This document shows, piece after piece, positions 21,057 through 29,963 of a DNA stretch of 42,460 nucleotides. How positions within the stretch are numbered: the stretch's first letter is position 1; each line of letters begins with the position of its first letter. The stretch is taken from positions 1 through 42,460 of the IMG/VR virus record IMGVR_UViG_3300017527_000130. One strand, written 5' to 3'. This DNA is from a virus. The notes under the pieces are model-generated. The model did not search any database, was not told the origin of the DNA, and saw nothing but the letters and a program-made list of their open reading frames with translations. Made by a program: the position numbers and the translations under genes.

Positions 21057-21491
21057 ATGAAGACATGCAATAGATGTAAGAAACAAAAAAGCGTAAATGA
21101 TTTCTGGAATAATAGAAGTCAACATGATGGATTGCAAAGTTGGTGTAAGCAATGCATGACCGAAACCAGGGATATATATAAACCAAGTCCAGAACAAATA
21201 AGAAAATATCGCGAGCGGATAAGCCCAGAACAAAGGACTAAATATAATAACACAGAAGGCTCAAAAGCATCGCGTGAAAAATGGAGAAAAAACAACCAAC
21301 ACAAAGCAACAGCATATAAGAGTGTTTTTAGGGCGATAAAACGTGGCGACATTCCAAGAGCACAAACTCAAGAATGCTATCATTGCAGGGATGTAGTCGC
21401 CTCTCATTACCATCACCCCGATTATAAACGCCCTTTATTGGTTGTCCCATTATGCAGAAAATGTCATGCAAAAGAACACGCTAATGAATAG
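21057..21491 (+). CDS. HNH endonuclease
   Basis: A 144-residue free-standing HNH nuclease. The N-terminal zinc motif is C4-x2-C7 with C30-x2-C33. The C-terminal HNH core has C107-x2-C110, the SHYHHPDY segment (His119/His120), and LCRKCHAKEH (C133, C136, H137, H141). This arrangement is usual in homing-type HNH proteins of phages. It is A/T-rich relative to neighbours, lies behind its own promoter and attenuator, and has a TTTGGAG ribosome-binding site, all consistent with a mobile, separately regulated gene. Confidence 0.85.
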   Translation: MKTCNRCKKQKSVNDFWNNRSQHDGLQSWCKQCMTETRDIYKPSPEQIRKYRERISPEQRTKYNNTEGSKASREKWRKNNQHKATAYKSVFRAIKRGDIPRAQTQECYHCRDVVASHYHHPDYKRPLLVVPLCRKCHAKEHANE

Positions 21492-21633
21492 TAGACCCCC
21501 CCCACCCCCACCCCCACCCGAAGAGATAGACCTCGACTTCGTATACTCCGACCTGGTCGAAGTCGTTCAAGACGACGCTGAGTTATTCGTCCAGGTGCAG
21601 CATGACGGGTTGTGCCAGATGGAAGAGGATTAG
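21484..21633 (+). CDS. Poly-proline acidic small protein
   Basis: A 49-residue protein starting at ATG 21484 (8-nt overlap with the HNH gene). It has eight Pro in a row and then an acidic stretch (EEIDLDFVYSDLVEVVQDDAE). Its stop overlaps that of the convergent gene on the other strand. It is the last rightward gene. The C-rich tract encoding its Pro run resembles the one at the start of the helicase gene. Confidence 0.5.
   Translation: MNSRPPPPPPPPEEIDLDFVYSDLVEVVQDDAELFVQVQHDGLCQMEED
21496..21519 (-). other. G-quadruplex-capable tract at the convergence of the two units
   Basis: On the minus strand this tract has four or more runs of at least three G separated by single T residues. It lies ~110 nt beyond the last stop codon of the leftward unit, so it would be present in read-through late transcripts. 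Confidence 0.45.
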
Positions 21634-22121
21634 GCGATGCGAGACATCATAAAGAATGGGGAATAATTGCCAGACGCTACAATATCCAAATCGCCGCCTG
21701 AGTTCTGATATACGAATGTTTCAACATAATCGCCATCGCTTAAGTAGTATTGAGAATTTACGCTCAATCTTGTTGTAAACCCGTTTAGTGCTGTCGTGCT
21801 ATTTTGTGCTATGTGTGTAGCTCCTCCATACACGATATACACTATTCTAATTCCTGTTGCATTAGATTCAAACTCGACCGCCGAACTAATTGTATACCAC
21901 CCAGAAAGAGTAGATGTAAGCCTGGATGTATTTGAGACTGTGCTGTGCATATCATAAGGATCTATCTGGCCGGTGTTGAGTGTTAAAACCGTCGCCGCTC
22001 CTGTTCCAATAGTTATATTAGCATTATTATAAGCCCGTACATGATACCCAAAATTACCAAAACCGAATATAGACCGCAACGCCGCCGCCAGTTGTTCAAT
22101 CGTCCTGTATTTCGATAACAT
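21630..22121 (-). CDS. C1q/TNF-like jelly-roll tail protein
   Basis: A 163-residue protein with a short N-terminal helix and then a beta domain that resembles a C1q-like jelly roll: YHVRAYNNANITIGTG, a GWYTISSAVEFES strand, LNGFTTRLSVNSQYYLSDGDYV and a terminal SPFFMMSRI. Such domains trimerise at the ends of phage fibres. It is the last gene of the leftward unit, next to the distal tail genes, so a receptor-binding or tail-tip role is likely. Confidence 0.7.
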   Translation of the reverse strand: MLSKYRTIEQLAAALRSIFGFGNFGYHVRAYNNANITIGTGAATVLTLNTGQIDPYDMHSTVSNTSRLTSTLSGWYTISSAVEFESNATGIRIVYIVYGGATHIAQNSTTALNGFTTRLSVNSQYYLSDGDYVETFVYQNSGGDLDIVASGNYSPFFMMSRIA

Positions 22122-22124
22122 AAC

Positions 22125-23222
22125 TTACCCTGCCGCCTGATCTAATAGAACCTCGATGCGTTCTTCCTGGTCGGTGAATGATAACCTCAGCACGTTCGGA
22201 GCTGCGAACTCAACCTCATCACAATAACTCACCTGCGGGTCGTCCCATACGTTAGACGTTCCGGGCGGCTGCGTGCCGGTGGGTGCGTTGGTGTCTCGAA
22301 CGTAGAACCCCGGTTCTAACAATTCGGGAACTACGATACCGCCCGCCTGGTTGTATAATATTCCGTCCCGGTAAACATACTCAACTGCCGTCGGCGCTTG
22401 CTCGTATACGAATTTCTTGTCAGCATATACGCCGCCCTTCCAGACGTTGCCAGACGCGTCACCCTGCACGACAATCTCTTGCACCAGATCCCCAACCCGC
22501 TGAGATATGTTATCGCCTTCCGAATTGATTGACAGCGCATTCGTTTCAACCCTTCCAGCGGTCACGAACTCAGCCGTACCAATCAGCGTACCGAGTGCCG
22601 TACTTGCGGCGGTGGCGATAATATCCGAAGTATACACTCTCCAATTGAGCGTAGACCAGAAACCAGTCGCGGTGATATATAGCCCATCACTATTGGCACT
22701 CGGCTTTCCTTCTCCGACCGTAATGCCGCCCGCCGTTCTGGAGACGGGCCAAGCGTATTGCGCCAGCGCCCGCGCTCGTAATGCCGTCGCCCCCGCTGAC
22801 GACATCCCGCCCGCAACATAATCCATCACCATTAAACCGTAAATATCCGATGAACTTGTGTTCTCTATTGTCCCGGTGTTTTGCTGTATGCCGTTTTCGT
22901 CCGTATATGTAACGTTTACTTTATTATGCCACAACGCCGGGTCAAAGGTGCGCCGGTAGTTGATGCCGTTCTTTACGAGGTCGAGCTGCCAGACAATGCC
23001 CTCCCATGATGTTATTCCGTAGGTACTTTCGGTTATAACGTTGCCCATCCAGGTATTATAATATTCGGTCCATTCCATCATAGACCCGCGTTGTATCTTG
23101 AAGCTCCCGGTCCAGTACCCACCGACGGCGCGGGTGGTGCGTCGCCAGTTGTCAGCTAGGTGGTCGATGTTTTGATAAAGCGCCTCACTTGCCGTTGGCT
23201 TGTTGGAGATCACTAAACTCAT
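22125..23222 (-). CDS. Tail tip / baseplate protein
   Basis: A 365-residue beta-rich protein, overlapping the gene upstream by 4 nt (ATGA). It shows GGYWTGSFKIQRGSMMEW near residues 33-50 and a central domain around the GLMVMDYVAGGMSSAGA region, features of siphovirus tail-tip proteins located after the distal tail protein. No hydrolase motif seen. Confidence 0.65.
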   Translation of the reverse strand: MSLVISNKPTASEALYQNIDHLADNWRRTTRAVGGYWTGSFKIQRGSMMEWTEYYNTWMGNVITESTYGITSWEGIVWQLDLVKNGINYRRTFDPALWHNKVNVTYTDENGIQQNTGTIENTSSSDIYGLMVMDYVAGGMSSAGATALRARALAQYAWPVSRTAGGITVGEGKPSANSDGLYITATGFWSTLNWRVYTSDIIATAASTALGTLIGTAEFVTAGRVETNALSINSEGDNISQRVGDLVQEIVVQGDASGNVWKGGVYADKKFVYEQAPTAVEYVYRDGILYNQAGGIVVPELLEPGFYVRDTNAPTGTQPPGTSNVWDDPQVSYCDEVEFAAPNVLRLSFTDQEERIEVLLDQAAG

Positions 23223-24628
23223 TCAGCACCCCGCAATGATAACCAACGCTCGTAATATATTCCCGAATCTGTAACATTGACGCTGGTCGGTTCTGCTAAG
23301 GTATGCGTACTTCCAGATGATAAACTCACAAGATGAACGCGCCCATCGCCGGGCGGTAGTGTGAAGTAATCGTGATTGATATTCGCAAGGTGGCCGGCAA
23401 ATATACCATCCACTATTCCAGTCGGTGACATTGCAAAATAGGTGCTCCCGATTGAAGCGTAAGAGTTCAGCTTCACAAATCCCTCGTCAACTGGCATTGG
23501 TATCCAGCAATCAATCAGCAAGTTGCCCGCGCCCGCCGTGCGCCTTGCCCAAAAGTAAAGACCGAAGTTTGCCAGCACATCGTCATTATCAACATCACCG
23601 TCAATCAGTGCCTTTTGGTTGTTGATGGGTAAAGTGTAGACATCGAACTCGTATACCGTCCAGACGTTGCTGCTAATCTCAACAGTTTGACCCCGACGCC
23701 AGAAGTTCAACGCAGCGGTAGCGTCGGCCTGGTTCCCGTATTCAGCATACACTTCCCAAGTTCCCGTTGTGCAATACATTCGGCACAACCCCAGGAACGT
23801 CCCGCGCTGGTCGTCATAGTTCCCGGTAGCGCAAACATCCGAGAGGTTCAAGACGCCCAGGGTGTTCCACTCATCATCCCAATTCTGCCCTGATTCGCTT
23901 ACAACTATATGCCCACCCCCGCTGGATGCCGTGGCAGATGCTGTTACGCAATCCGTGGCGAGACTGGCATCTTCCAATTCCCAGGTCGTCACAAAGTTGG
24001 CAATCGTGGGGTGTTTGTTTTCGGACCTAACGCCCATATAATGGTCGGTTCTGTTTGCGGTTGCGCTAATCTCGAATAGCCGCACCCGTGCCCCAACATC
24101 GCCGACAATATCATGCGGGTCAGTTGAAGATCCCGAAGCGGTGTAATTGTATACTGTCACCATTCCAGTGTTGGCGTTATCCTGTGGTAACTGCCTGGCC
24201 GTCGTGCTTTCCCAATACGGGCCACGAGTGACCGACACCGTGACCGGAATGTCGATACTGGTCGCCTCATCCCCGTACCAGCTCGCCCCATATTGCACTT
24301 CAATCTTATGCACCACCGCTCGCCGCTCACCCGTTTCGTTGTCCATCTTGGCATGAAGCCAGACCGGGTCTTCGACCGTCGGGTCGTTGATATACGCCTC
24401 TGCCCAGACCTGCATGGCGTGAAGCGCCTGCATATCGGCGGCGATGTTATCCTGGCTCGAATCGGTAAGCAGCAGATGAAGCGTCTCAACTACCGGAGCA
24501 GGATCTCCCTTGTATACCGGTGTTGCAACTACCGGGAACCACCCTTGACCCGATAGGCTGAACCCGGTGGTGGTATCGTTCAAGTCTACCGTTGCACTTG
24601 CGTGTGAGAATTTCGATACTATCGCCAT
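23219..24628 (-). CDS. Distal tail protein (Dit-like)
   Basis: A 469-residue protein directly after the tape measure, with its ATG overlapping the tape measure stop (TAATG). The N-terminal ~140 residues (LNDTTTGFSLSGQGWFPV, then IPVTVSVTRGPYWE) look like the conserved ring domain of distal tail proteins. The C-terminal ~250 residues are a beta-rich extension, possibly carbohydrate-binding. Confidence 0.7.
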   Translation of the reverse strand: MAIVSKFSHASATVDLNDTTTGFSLSGQGWFPVVATPVYKGDPAPVVETLHLLLTDSSQDNIAADMQALHAMQVWAEAYINDPTVEDPVWLHAKMDNETGERRAVVHKIEVQYGASWYGDEATSIDIPVTVSVTRGPYWESTTARQLPQDNANTGMVTVYNYTASGSSTDPHDIVGDVGARVRLFEISATANRTDHYMGVRSENKHPTIANFVTTWELEDASLATDCVTASATASSGGGHIVVSESGQNWDDEWNTLGVLNLSDVCATGNYDDQRGTFLGLCRMYCTTGTWEVYAEYGNQADATAALNFWRRGQTVEISSNVWTVYEFDVYTLPINNQKALIDGDVDNDDVLANFGLYFWARRTAGAGNLLIDCWIPMPVDEGFVKLNSYASIGSTYFAMSPTGIVDGIFAGHLANINHDYFTLPPGDGRVHLVSLSSGSTHTLAEPTSVNVTDSGIYYERWLSLRGAE

Positions 24629-27399
24629 TATATTTTCCTGCTGATCATTCGCTGCCTGACAAGTTCCTGCTGTCTCAGATAGACCGACATTTGCGCCGGG
24701 TTGTTTATGTAGACATTGCCCATCGAATTGGACGTGTTGTAATTATTCGCCATCGCTGGAACGCTGCGCCCGAATGCCTGCTGTGGTAATGCTGAGGAAG
24801 CGTCGATACCTTTGGCGAATCCTTGCATTACGAAAGCGCCCAGTCGCTCGAACACCTTCGAGGGTGAACCGACCTCAAGTTCCTGATTGGCGGCAATAAT
24901 GATGGCCTGCATTGCCTTGTTCATTGCGTCAATCAGGTCTGGAAGGCTGGCCTCAAGTCCTAACTTCATCCCGCCCAGAATATCCTTTGTATCTAGTCCG
25001 TGTTCTTTTATCAGCTTGATAAGGTTCATCTGTTCTTGCAAGAACGCCAACTGGTCTTGCTGACTGCGTAATCGGTTGACGCGTTCCTCTTCTTTGTATA
25101 ATAGTCCCTTGAGATATAACTGACGGTTGAGCAATCCCTCAATGGTTTTTTCTGATTGGATTTTTGCTTCAATCCACAACTGCCCGTCTTTCACTGTCTC
25201 GAATACTTTCCTCTCGGCGGCGAGTTTCTTTTCGACTTCTTGCAGCTCGCGCTTGATAGGGTCAAGCATGAATTTCTCGTATCGACCTGCGAACCCGCCG
25301 CCAGCACCAGACAGACCGCTGCCAACTTCCAGTAGCTTAATTATAAAATCATCGAGCCAAGACTTATTACCTTCTTGCGCTAGCTCTTTTATCTTGCCAA
25401 TTAGGATGTCCATTTGACCGGTGACTATCTTGATACCGGCGGCCATCGGTGGGTCGGACTGTTGTATTATCATCCACAACGCGCCCCAGTCGAAGTTGCG
25501 AATCTTCTCAGCAAGATTTTCTAACTTAGTCTGTAAATTACCAAGTGCAGTTTTTACCGCATTTGCACCACCCTCCACCTTCCACAAATCCTCCGTTAGC
25601 CCCTGGAACCATTCCCTAATAGCCTCGGCAATTCTATTGCCAATCATTACACCGAACGCGAACACGGCTTTTTTTAGATTGTCAATCCATATTTTAGCCT
25701 CTGTTATAACATCGACAGCCGCCTGCATGACTGGGTCAACATCTTCCTCCCAGAAGGTGACAAAGGTCTCCAGCTTTGTCTTTAGCTCGCCCCATGCGTC
25801 AACCTGTTCAACGATGGCGGTAGCCGTATCCTCGCCGACCAATGCGTTTAGGTCTTCGAATGAAGTTGTCAAATCCCCGTTAGCATATTCGACGACTTCC
25901 TCCATCGCTGGCACGAGTTCATCAACGAACCATTCTTTCGCTGTTTTTGCTGCTTCGGGAATATCGGTGAAAAGGAAATCATAAATACCCTGTAAAGCGT
26001 CTTTGATGTAATTATCCCACGCATCAGTCAAGGTCGTACGGATACCCAACCAATCCTCATCCCAGGCAGTCCTTAGCGTTTTGATTGCGCCGGTGACCGT
26101 TTCGCTAATCCACTCCCAAGCGGCTTGAAGGATGGGTAATATCTTCTCCCATGCCTCGGTCAACTTTGTTTGAATGCCCAACCAATCCTCTTCCCATGCT
26201 TTGCGGAACGCAGCCACCGCTAAGACAATACCGGCGAACATCAGTATAAGCGGAGCGAGCGCAATTATAAATGAAGCGATTGCGGGAATTACAATCGACG
26301 CGATTATGACACCTATTGCAATCAGCACGTCCTTGAGTTCAATGTTCTTATCAATCCAATCCGTGATAGGCTGGATGAACTCTTTTATCTTATCCATGTT
26401 CTCTTTCACGGTATCAATGAACCCGACTATATTGTCTTTTATAGTCATTATGCGCTCAATCGTTTCAGGCGGGAACATCTGATAGACGGCATAATTGAAA
26501 GCGGTCATTGGGTCAGCGCCCTTCTGAATTGCGTCAATGAACGTGCCCACAAAACCAGCAACATGACTGAATACATCAGCGACCCGCATCAAGACTGGCA
26601 CGATTTCACGCCGAAACAGGTCAACCAATGGCGGTAATATTTTCGCCGCCATCTCCCCCAACATCTCCATCAGTGGTTTGACCACCGGTATCAGTGCCAG
26701 ACCGATTTCGTCTTTGGTATTCTTCATCGTAATCTTGAACGACTCGAACGCTGCCGCGGCGCTGTCTGCAAGGTCGGGCATATTGGCGGTGTTTTCGGCC
26801 AACTTCTCCATGACCTGGTTCATCAACGCTTTTTGCTGCGCTTGCTTTTCGGTGAGGGTGATGTCTTCTTTCATCAACTCGGCGGCGGCTTCATTCGCCG
26901 CTGCCAGGTCAACGGTGATACCCAGGTTGTCAAGTATCATCGGCGATAGACGCCCGATACCAGTCACGAGCGAGTTCATCATAAAGCCCATGTCTTCCCC
27001 GGTGGCCGCTGACACCTTGCCCAGATACTCCATAGCACCGGGCAACTGGTCAGTGAGAGAATCGCCAACCAATTGAGCGGCCTTGTTATAGCTTTCCATC
27101 ATGTCTCGGTTCGTTATCATCCCCGCTGAACCTTCGCGCATAGCAGCAAGCACCGCATCGGCAGACTTGCCCGACGCTTCCGTTATTCCATCGAATGCCT
27201 GTTCTATTCCTTCCAGACTTGCCGCATCTTCGGCGAGCTTATAAATCCCCACCCCTAACGCAGCCACCGACGCCGTTGCAACCCCGATACCAGCAACAGC
27301 GACTTTGCCCAACTTTTGCAGGCTCTTGCCCATCTTGCCAAAGACCCCTTTCGTCTGGTCCTTAGCAGATATGATTATATTTAGCTTTGCATCAGCCAT
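24628..27399 (-). CDS. Tape measure protein
   Basis: The longest gene (923 residues), placed between the tail chaperones and the distal tail protein. It starts MADAKLNIIISAKDQTKG, a usual tape-measure opening, followed by a hydrophobic GIGVATASVAALGVG segment. A central membrane-like region (~355-400; VIIASIVIPAIASFIIALAP) is flanked by long helices, and repeated EAWEKILP / EDWLGIQTKLT units lie around 410-470. It should set tail length and assist DNA ejection across the membrane. The start codon overlaps the upstream stop (TGATG). Confidence 0.9.
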   Translation of the reverse strand: MADAKLNIIISAKDQTKGVFGKMGKSLQKLGKVAVAGIGVATASVAALGVGIYKLAEDAASLEGIEQAFDGITEASGKSADAVLAAMREGSAGMITNRDMMESYNKAAQLVGDSLTDQLPGAMEYLGKVSAATGEDMGFMMNSLVTGIGRLSPMILDNLGITVDLAAANEAAAELMKEDITLTEKQAQQKALMNQVMEKLAENTANMPDLADSAAAAFESFKITMKNTKDEIGLALIPVVKPLMEMLGEMAAKILPPLVDLFRREIVPVLMRVADVFSHVAGFVGTFIDAIQKGADPMTAFNYAVYQMFPPETIERIMTIKDNIVGFIDTVKENMDKIKEFIQPITDWIDKNIELKDVLIAIGVIIASIVIPAIASFIIALAPLILMFAGIVLAVAAFRKAWEEDWLGIQTKLTEAWEKILPILQAAWEWISETVTGAIKTLRTAWDEDWLGIRTTLTDAWDNYIKDALQGIYDFLFTDIPEAAKTAKEWFVDELVPAMEEVVEYANGDLTTSFEDLNALVGEDTATAIVEQVDAWGELKTKLETFVTFWEEDVDPVMQAAVDVITEAKIWIDNLKKAVFAFGVMIGNRIAEAIREWFQGLTEDLWKVEGGANAVKTALGNLQTKLENLAEKIRNFDWGALWMIIQQSDPPMAAGIKIVTGQMDILIGKIKELAQEGNKSWLDDFIIKLLEVGSGLSGAGGGFAGRYEKFMLDPIKRELQEVEKKLAAERKVFETVKDGQLWIEAKIQSEKTIEGLLNRQLYLKGLLYKEEERVNRLRSQQDQLAFLQEQMNLIKLIKEHGLDTKDILGGMKLGLEASLPDLIDAMNKAMQAIIIAANQELEVGSPSKVFERLGAFVMQGFAKGIDASSALPQQAFGRSVPAMANNYNTSNSMGNVYINNPAQMSVYLRQQELVRQRMISRKI

Positions 27400-27632
27400 C
27401 AGCGGCGCTCCATTTTCCGATTGTGTTTATCTGATTGTCGCTTTTCTTCTTTCGCCTTCTCGCTGCGATAGAACAGGAAGCGCTCGACCCAATACTGAGA
27501 AGCGTCTTCGTCAACCTGCCACGGTGGAACGCCCCAGGTCTCCGCCATTTCGAGCGTCGCAATCCATAACGGCATTGGATAAGCTGGGTGGGCGACGCCC
27601 TTGATGTTGAGCGTCAGCCCCTTGTAATCCAC
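27399..27632 (-). CDS. Tail assembly chaperone, frameshift extension
   Basis: A 77-codon frame in the -1 register after the first chaperone gene. The region between the slippery site at 27650-27656 and this frame has no stop, so a -1 slip would give a fused GT-type product of about 175 residues ending EEKRQSDKHNRKMERR. Independent initiation at GTG 27632 is possible but has no good ribosome-binding site. Position directly before the tape measure is typical. Confidence 0.75.
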   Translation of the reverse strand: MDYKGLTLNIKGVAHPAYPMPLWIATLEMAETWGVPPWQVDEDASQYWVERFLFYRSEKAKEEKRQSDKHNRKMERR

Positions 27633-27637
27633 CCAGC

Positions 27638-27922
27638 TTATGCTTCGATAGGGTTTTCAGTATCCTCACCCTCGGAAGAACCGCCGACCGCTTGCATGAG
27701 TTCCATTATCTGCGCCTGTGACGCGTCCCATAATAGCTCACACGCTTCATCACGGTCAGCGGGTTCGGTCACATAATCGACCAGGAACTCGACCATCTCG
27801 TCAACCATTTCGGGGGTCGGGTTGTCAACGCTGAACGCCTTGACGAATACCAGCGCTTTCTTTTGGCGTCGTAAGAATCCGGGCGCTTGCTCATCGGGTG
27901 GGGTGAATACCAGGTCTGTCAT
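27638..27922 (-). CDS. Tail assembly chaperone (G-type)
   Basis: A 94-residue acidic helical protein between the tail tube and tape measure genes (PTPEMVDEMVEFLVDYVT, then a Gly/Glu-rich end). Size, acidity and position match the G component of lambda G/GT-type chaperones that wrap the tape measure. It overlaps the tail tube gene by 4 nt. Confidence 0.78.
   Translation of the reverse strand: MTDLVFTPPDEQAPGFLRRQKKALVFVKAFSVDNPTPEMVDEMVEFLVDYVTEPADRDEACELLWDASQAQIMELMQAVGGSSEGEDTENPIEA
27650..27656 (-). other. Programmed -1 frameshift site
   Basis: On the minus strand the heptamer A-AAC-CCT fits X-XXY-YYZ in the reading frame of the chaperone, 12 codon positions or fewer before its stop. After a -1 slip the frame runs on into the 27399-27632 extension. 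Confidence 0.65.
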
Positions 27923-28923
27923 GGTAAACTCGCTGCTTCATTCAGTACCAGGATTTCAGCTTTCAGGGCAGCGTCGGCGTCATAGCGCACTCGGATAGTC
28001 GCCTCAACAACATCGTTCCCGTCTCGTTCATCTAATGCTGACCAGTCTTCATATACGCCAGCAACGTCAATATTCATCAGCTTTGTAGAGTATGCGCCGG
28101 TGTCAGTCAACGCCGACCCGGTAAACTGCAAGCGGTATTGCTGAGGTGTGTTAGCCCGATAGATTGCCTTTTGAGCGACGGCCGAAGCGTTGTGTTCGTA
28201 GGTCACACTCAGGATGATTTCATCCTCAGTGAACTTGGTGAGACTGAAGTCCTTCGACCCGTCTACCGCCCAATATTCTTGAAGTCCGGTAGTCCAGTCC
28301 AGCGAGAAGCCGAAAAGCGTATTAGACACTGCGGTCGTGCCAATCGTGCCGCTGTCAGCGTCAATGTATAACGTGGCGTTGTTGACCAGAATTTCCTCAA
28401 CAACTGGCAAGCCGCCGGTGGTTGAAGTGAATGTGGTATTGGTCGCCTCGCGTCCAGTCCATTCGGCGCTCATCATCATTGCGCCCATGCCCTCACCCGC
28501 CAGGGTGAATGATTTTACGAAGGCATAGTCGAACTCTTCCGCTTGCTGGTCGTCACCTCCCTCTATCGTATAAGTTGACGTTGTGTTCTGGGCGGTGGTC
28601 GGTGCGGCGTATTCGTAAATGAAACCGCTGCCCGTGCCGTCCGCTGATGCCGTTGCGGTATTGATGCCCGCCTGGAAGATATAGCCGCATTGCTCGAATG
28701 TGGCCTCGACTTCTCCCATCGACAATTCAGACCAATAACGGGCAATATATGAGCGGGTTGTGCCGCCCAGATAGCCCACGTCTTCGGTCGGGAAGATGAC
28801 TTCGTGATTATCTTTGATGGTTCCAACGCCGCGCCAAATTGCGGTGGCAACTACTGGCGTGCCGCTTGCGCCGGTGGTTTCGACGCCTAGCTGTAACTTT
28901 CTTAGTGCTCGTGATCCTGCCAT
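27919..28923 (-). CDS. Major tail tube protein
   Basis: A 334-residue protein beginning MAGSRALRKLQLGVETTGASG, followed by EVIFPTEDVGYLGG and a long beta-rich body, as in siphovirus tail tube subunits of the phage_tail_2/Gp-like group. A strong AAGGAG ribosome-binding site and its place between the tail terminator and chaperone genes support the call. The length suggests an extra Ig-like C-terminal domain. Confidence 0.82.
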   Translation of the reverse strand: MAGSRALRKLQLGVETTGASGTPVVATAIWRGVGTIKDNHEVIFPTEDVGYLGGTTRSYIARYWSELSMGEVEATFEQCGYIFQAGINTATASADGTGSGFIYEYAAPTTAQNTTSTYTIEGGDDQQAEEFDYAFVKSFTLAGEGMGAMMMSAEWTGREATNTTFTSTTGGLPVVEEILVNNATLYIDADSGTIGTTAVSNTLFGFSLDWTTGLQEYWAVDGSKDFSLTKFTEDEIILSVTYEHNASAVAQKAIYRANTPQQYRLQFTGSALTDTGAYSTKLMNIDVAGVYEDWSALDERDGNDVVEATIRVRYDADAALKAEILVLNEAASLP

Positions 28924-28935
28924 GATACTTTCTCC

Positions 28936-29355
28936 TTATGTGGTAATGTCCGTTTGGATCTTGACTTCGGTCATTGTGTAGGTGACGCCCAGCGTATCAA
29001 CACCACCCCAGGACAACGGGCCGAATGTGTAACTGATGGGTCCGAATGTTGCCAAATATGTATACCCGCTGGTTCGTAATAATTTATATAATTCTATTGG
29101 TATCGTGTCGATTAGATCCATCACTTTCGTATAATCCCGCGGCAGGTCTTTGCGCGCAACGTGCAACTCAATATTTATTGAATGGATTGCCCGCATGAGT
29201 TCCGGCGGTCCGATATTATAGTCACCGAATGAAGGATACACCACCGCAAACGGGAACGAGTTGTTGGTTTCGGGTGGCTCTTCTGGAACACGCCGAATGC
29301 CGCTTATAGTTTGCAGCTCATCAATGATTTCACTTATCGCGTCTTTGAGTGCCAT
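28936..29355 (-). CDS. Tail terminator / tail completion protein
   Basis: A 139-residue protein (ALKDAISEIIDELQTISGIR, then NNSFPFAVVYPSFGDYNIGP) with the alpha-then-beta pattern of tail terminators that cap the tube. It sits between the connector and the tail tube and overlaps the connector by 1 nt (TAATG). Confidence 0.68.
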   Translation of the reverse strand: MALKDAISEIIDELQTISGIRRVPEEPPETNNSFPFAVVYPSFGDYNIGPPELMRAIHSINIELHVARKDLPRDYTKVMDLIDTIPIELYKLLRTSGYTYLATFGPISYTFGPLSWGGVDTLGVTYTMTEVKIQTDITT

Positions 29356-29963
29356 TAGAACCTCAGAATATAGGGTAAGACCAGCATCATAAAATCAGTG
29401 TCAGCACGTAAGTTCGTTACCACGACTTGAAGCTGACCGACTGCCGCCGCCGCACTTATACCGAGCGGCGTATCTTGTCTTTGCATCAGTCGATTGGTCG
29501 CCAGGTAGCAGGCCTCTGAAATGGGTGCGGGTGCTGACGACCATCCGAACTTGCCGGCAATCTCGACACCCTTCGCGATACCCTTTGGGAACCAATAGTT
29601 ACCATTGGGATTAAGTCGGATCTCCCGGTAAGGTTCGCTATCAAGCGCCGCATTCCAGGGCCAGAGGTCATAATCATCCGTAGCCGACCAGGTGTTCTCA
29701 TAAGTGCGGTCGTTATCGTTATCAGTCTTGAGTGTCGTGATTGATACAATCCGATTAGGTAATCTCAGGTAGTCGCTGTGGGTTGCTGTAAAGTATCGGG
29801 TCTCATCGGCGGCGGTGGTAAAGAAACGCTGCCAGCAAATATGGTCAATCGCCCTTGATATGCCCGTGATATACGATTCGATTGCGCCGTCGTCTTCGGT
29901 GTCTTCGATGTCGTGGCGTCTCTTGAACTCTGCAAGTGTTCCGTATCCGTTTGTTATAGCCAT
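29355..29963 (-). CDS. Head-tail connector (gp6-like adaptor)
   Basis: A 202-residue protein. The N-terminus (YGTLAEFKRRHDIEDTEDDG, then IESYITGISRAIDHICWQRF) is the helical pattern of gp6/gp15-type adaptors; a beta stretch and a C-terminal helix with SEACYLATNRLMQR follow. It overlaps the glycosyltransferase upstream by 10 nt. Confidence 0.75.
   Translation of the reverse strand: MAITNGYGTLAEFKRRHDIEDTEDDGAIESYITGISRAIDHICWQRFFTTAADETRYFTATHSDYLRLPNRIVSITTLKTDNDNDRTYENTWSATDDYDLWPWNAALDSEPYREIRLNPNGNYWFPKGIAKGVEIAGKFGWSSAPAPISEACYLATNRLMQRQDTPLGISAAAAVGQLQVVVTNLRADTDFMMLVLPYILRF

Noticed and set aside
24628-27399. Several plus-strand frames of 90-190 codons opposite the tape measure gene
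   Set aside because: They are antisense to a clear tape measure gene, have no ribosome-binding sites and are Ser/Ala-rich in the way expected from the opposite strand.
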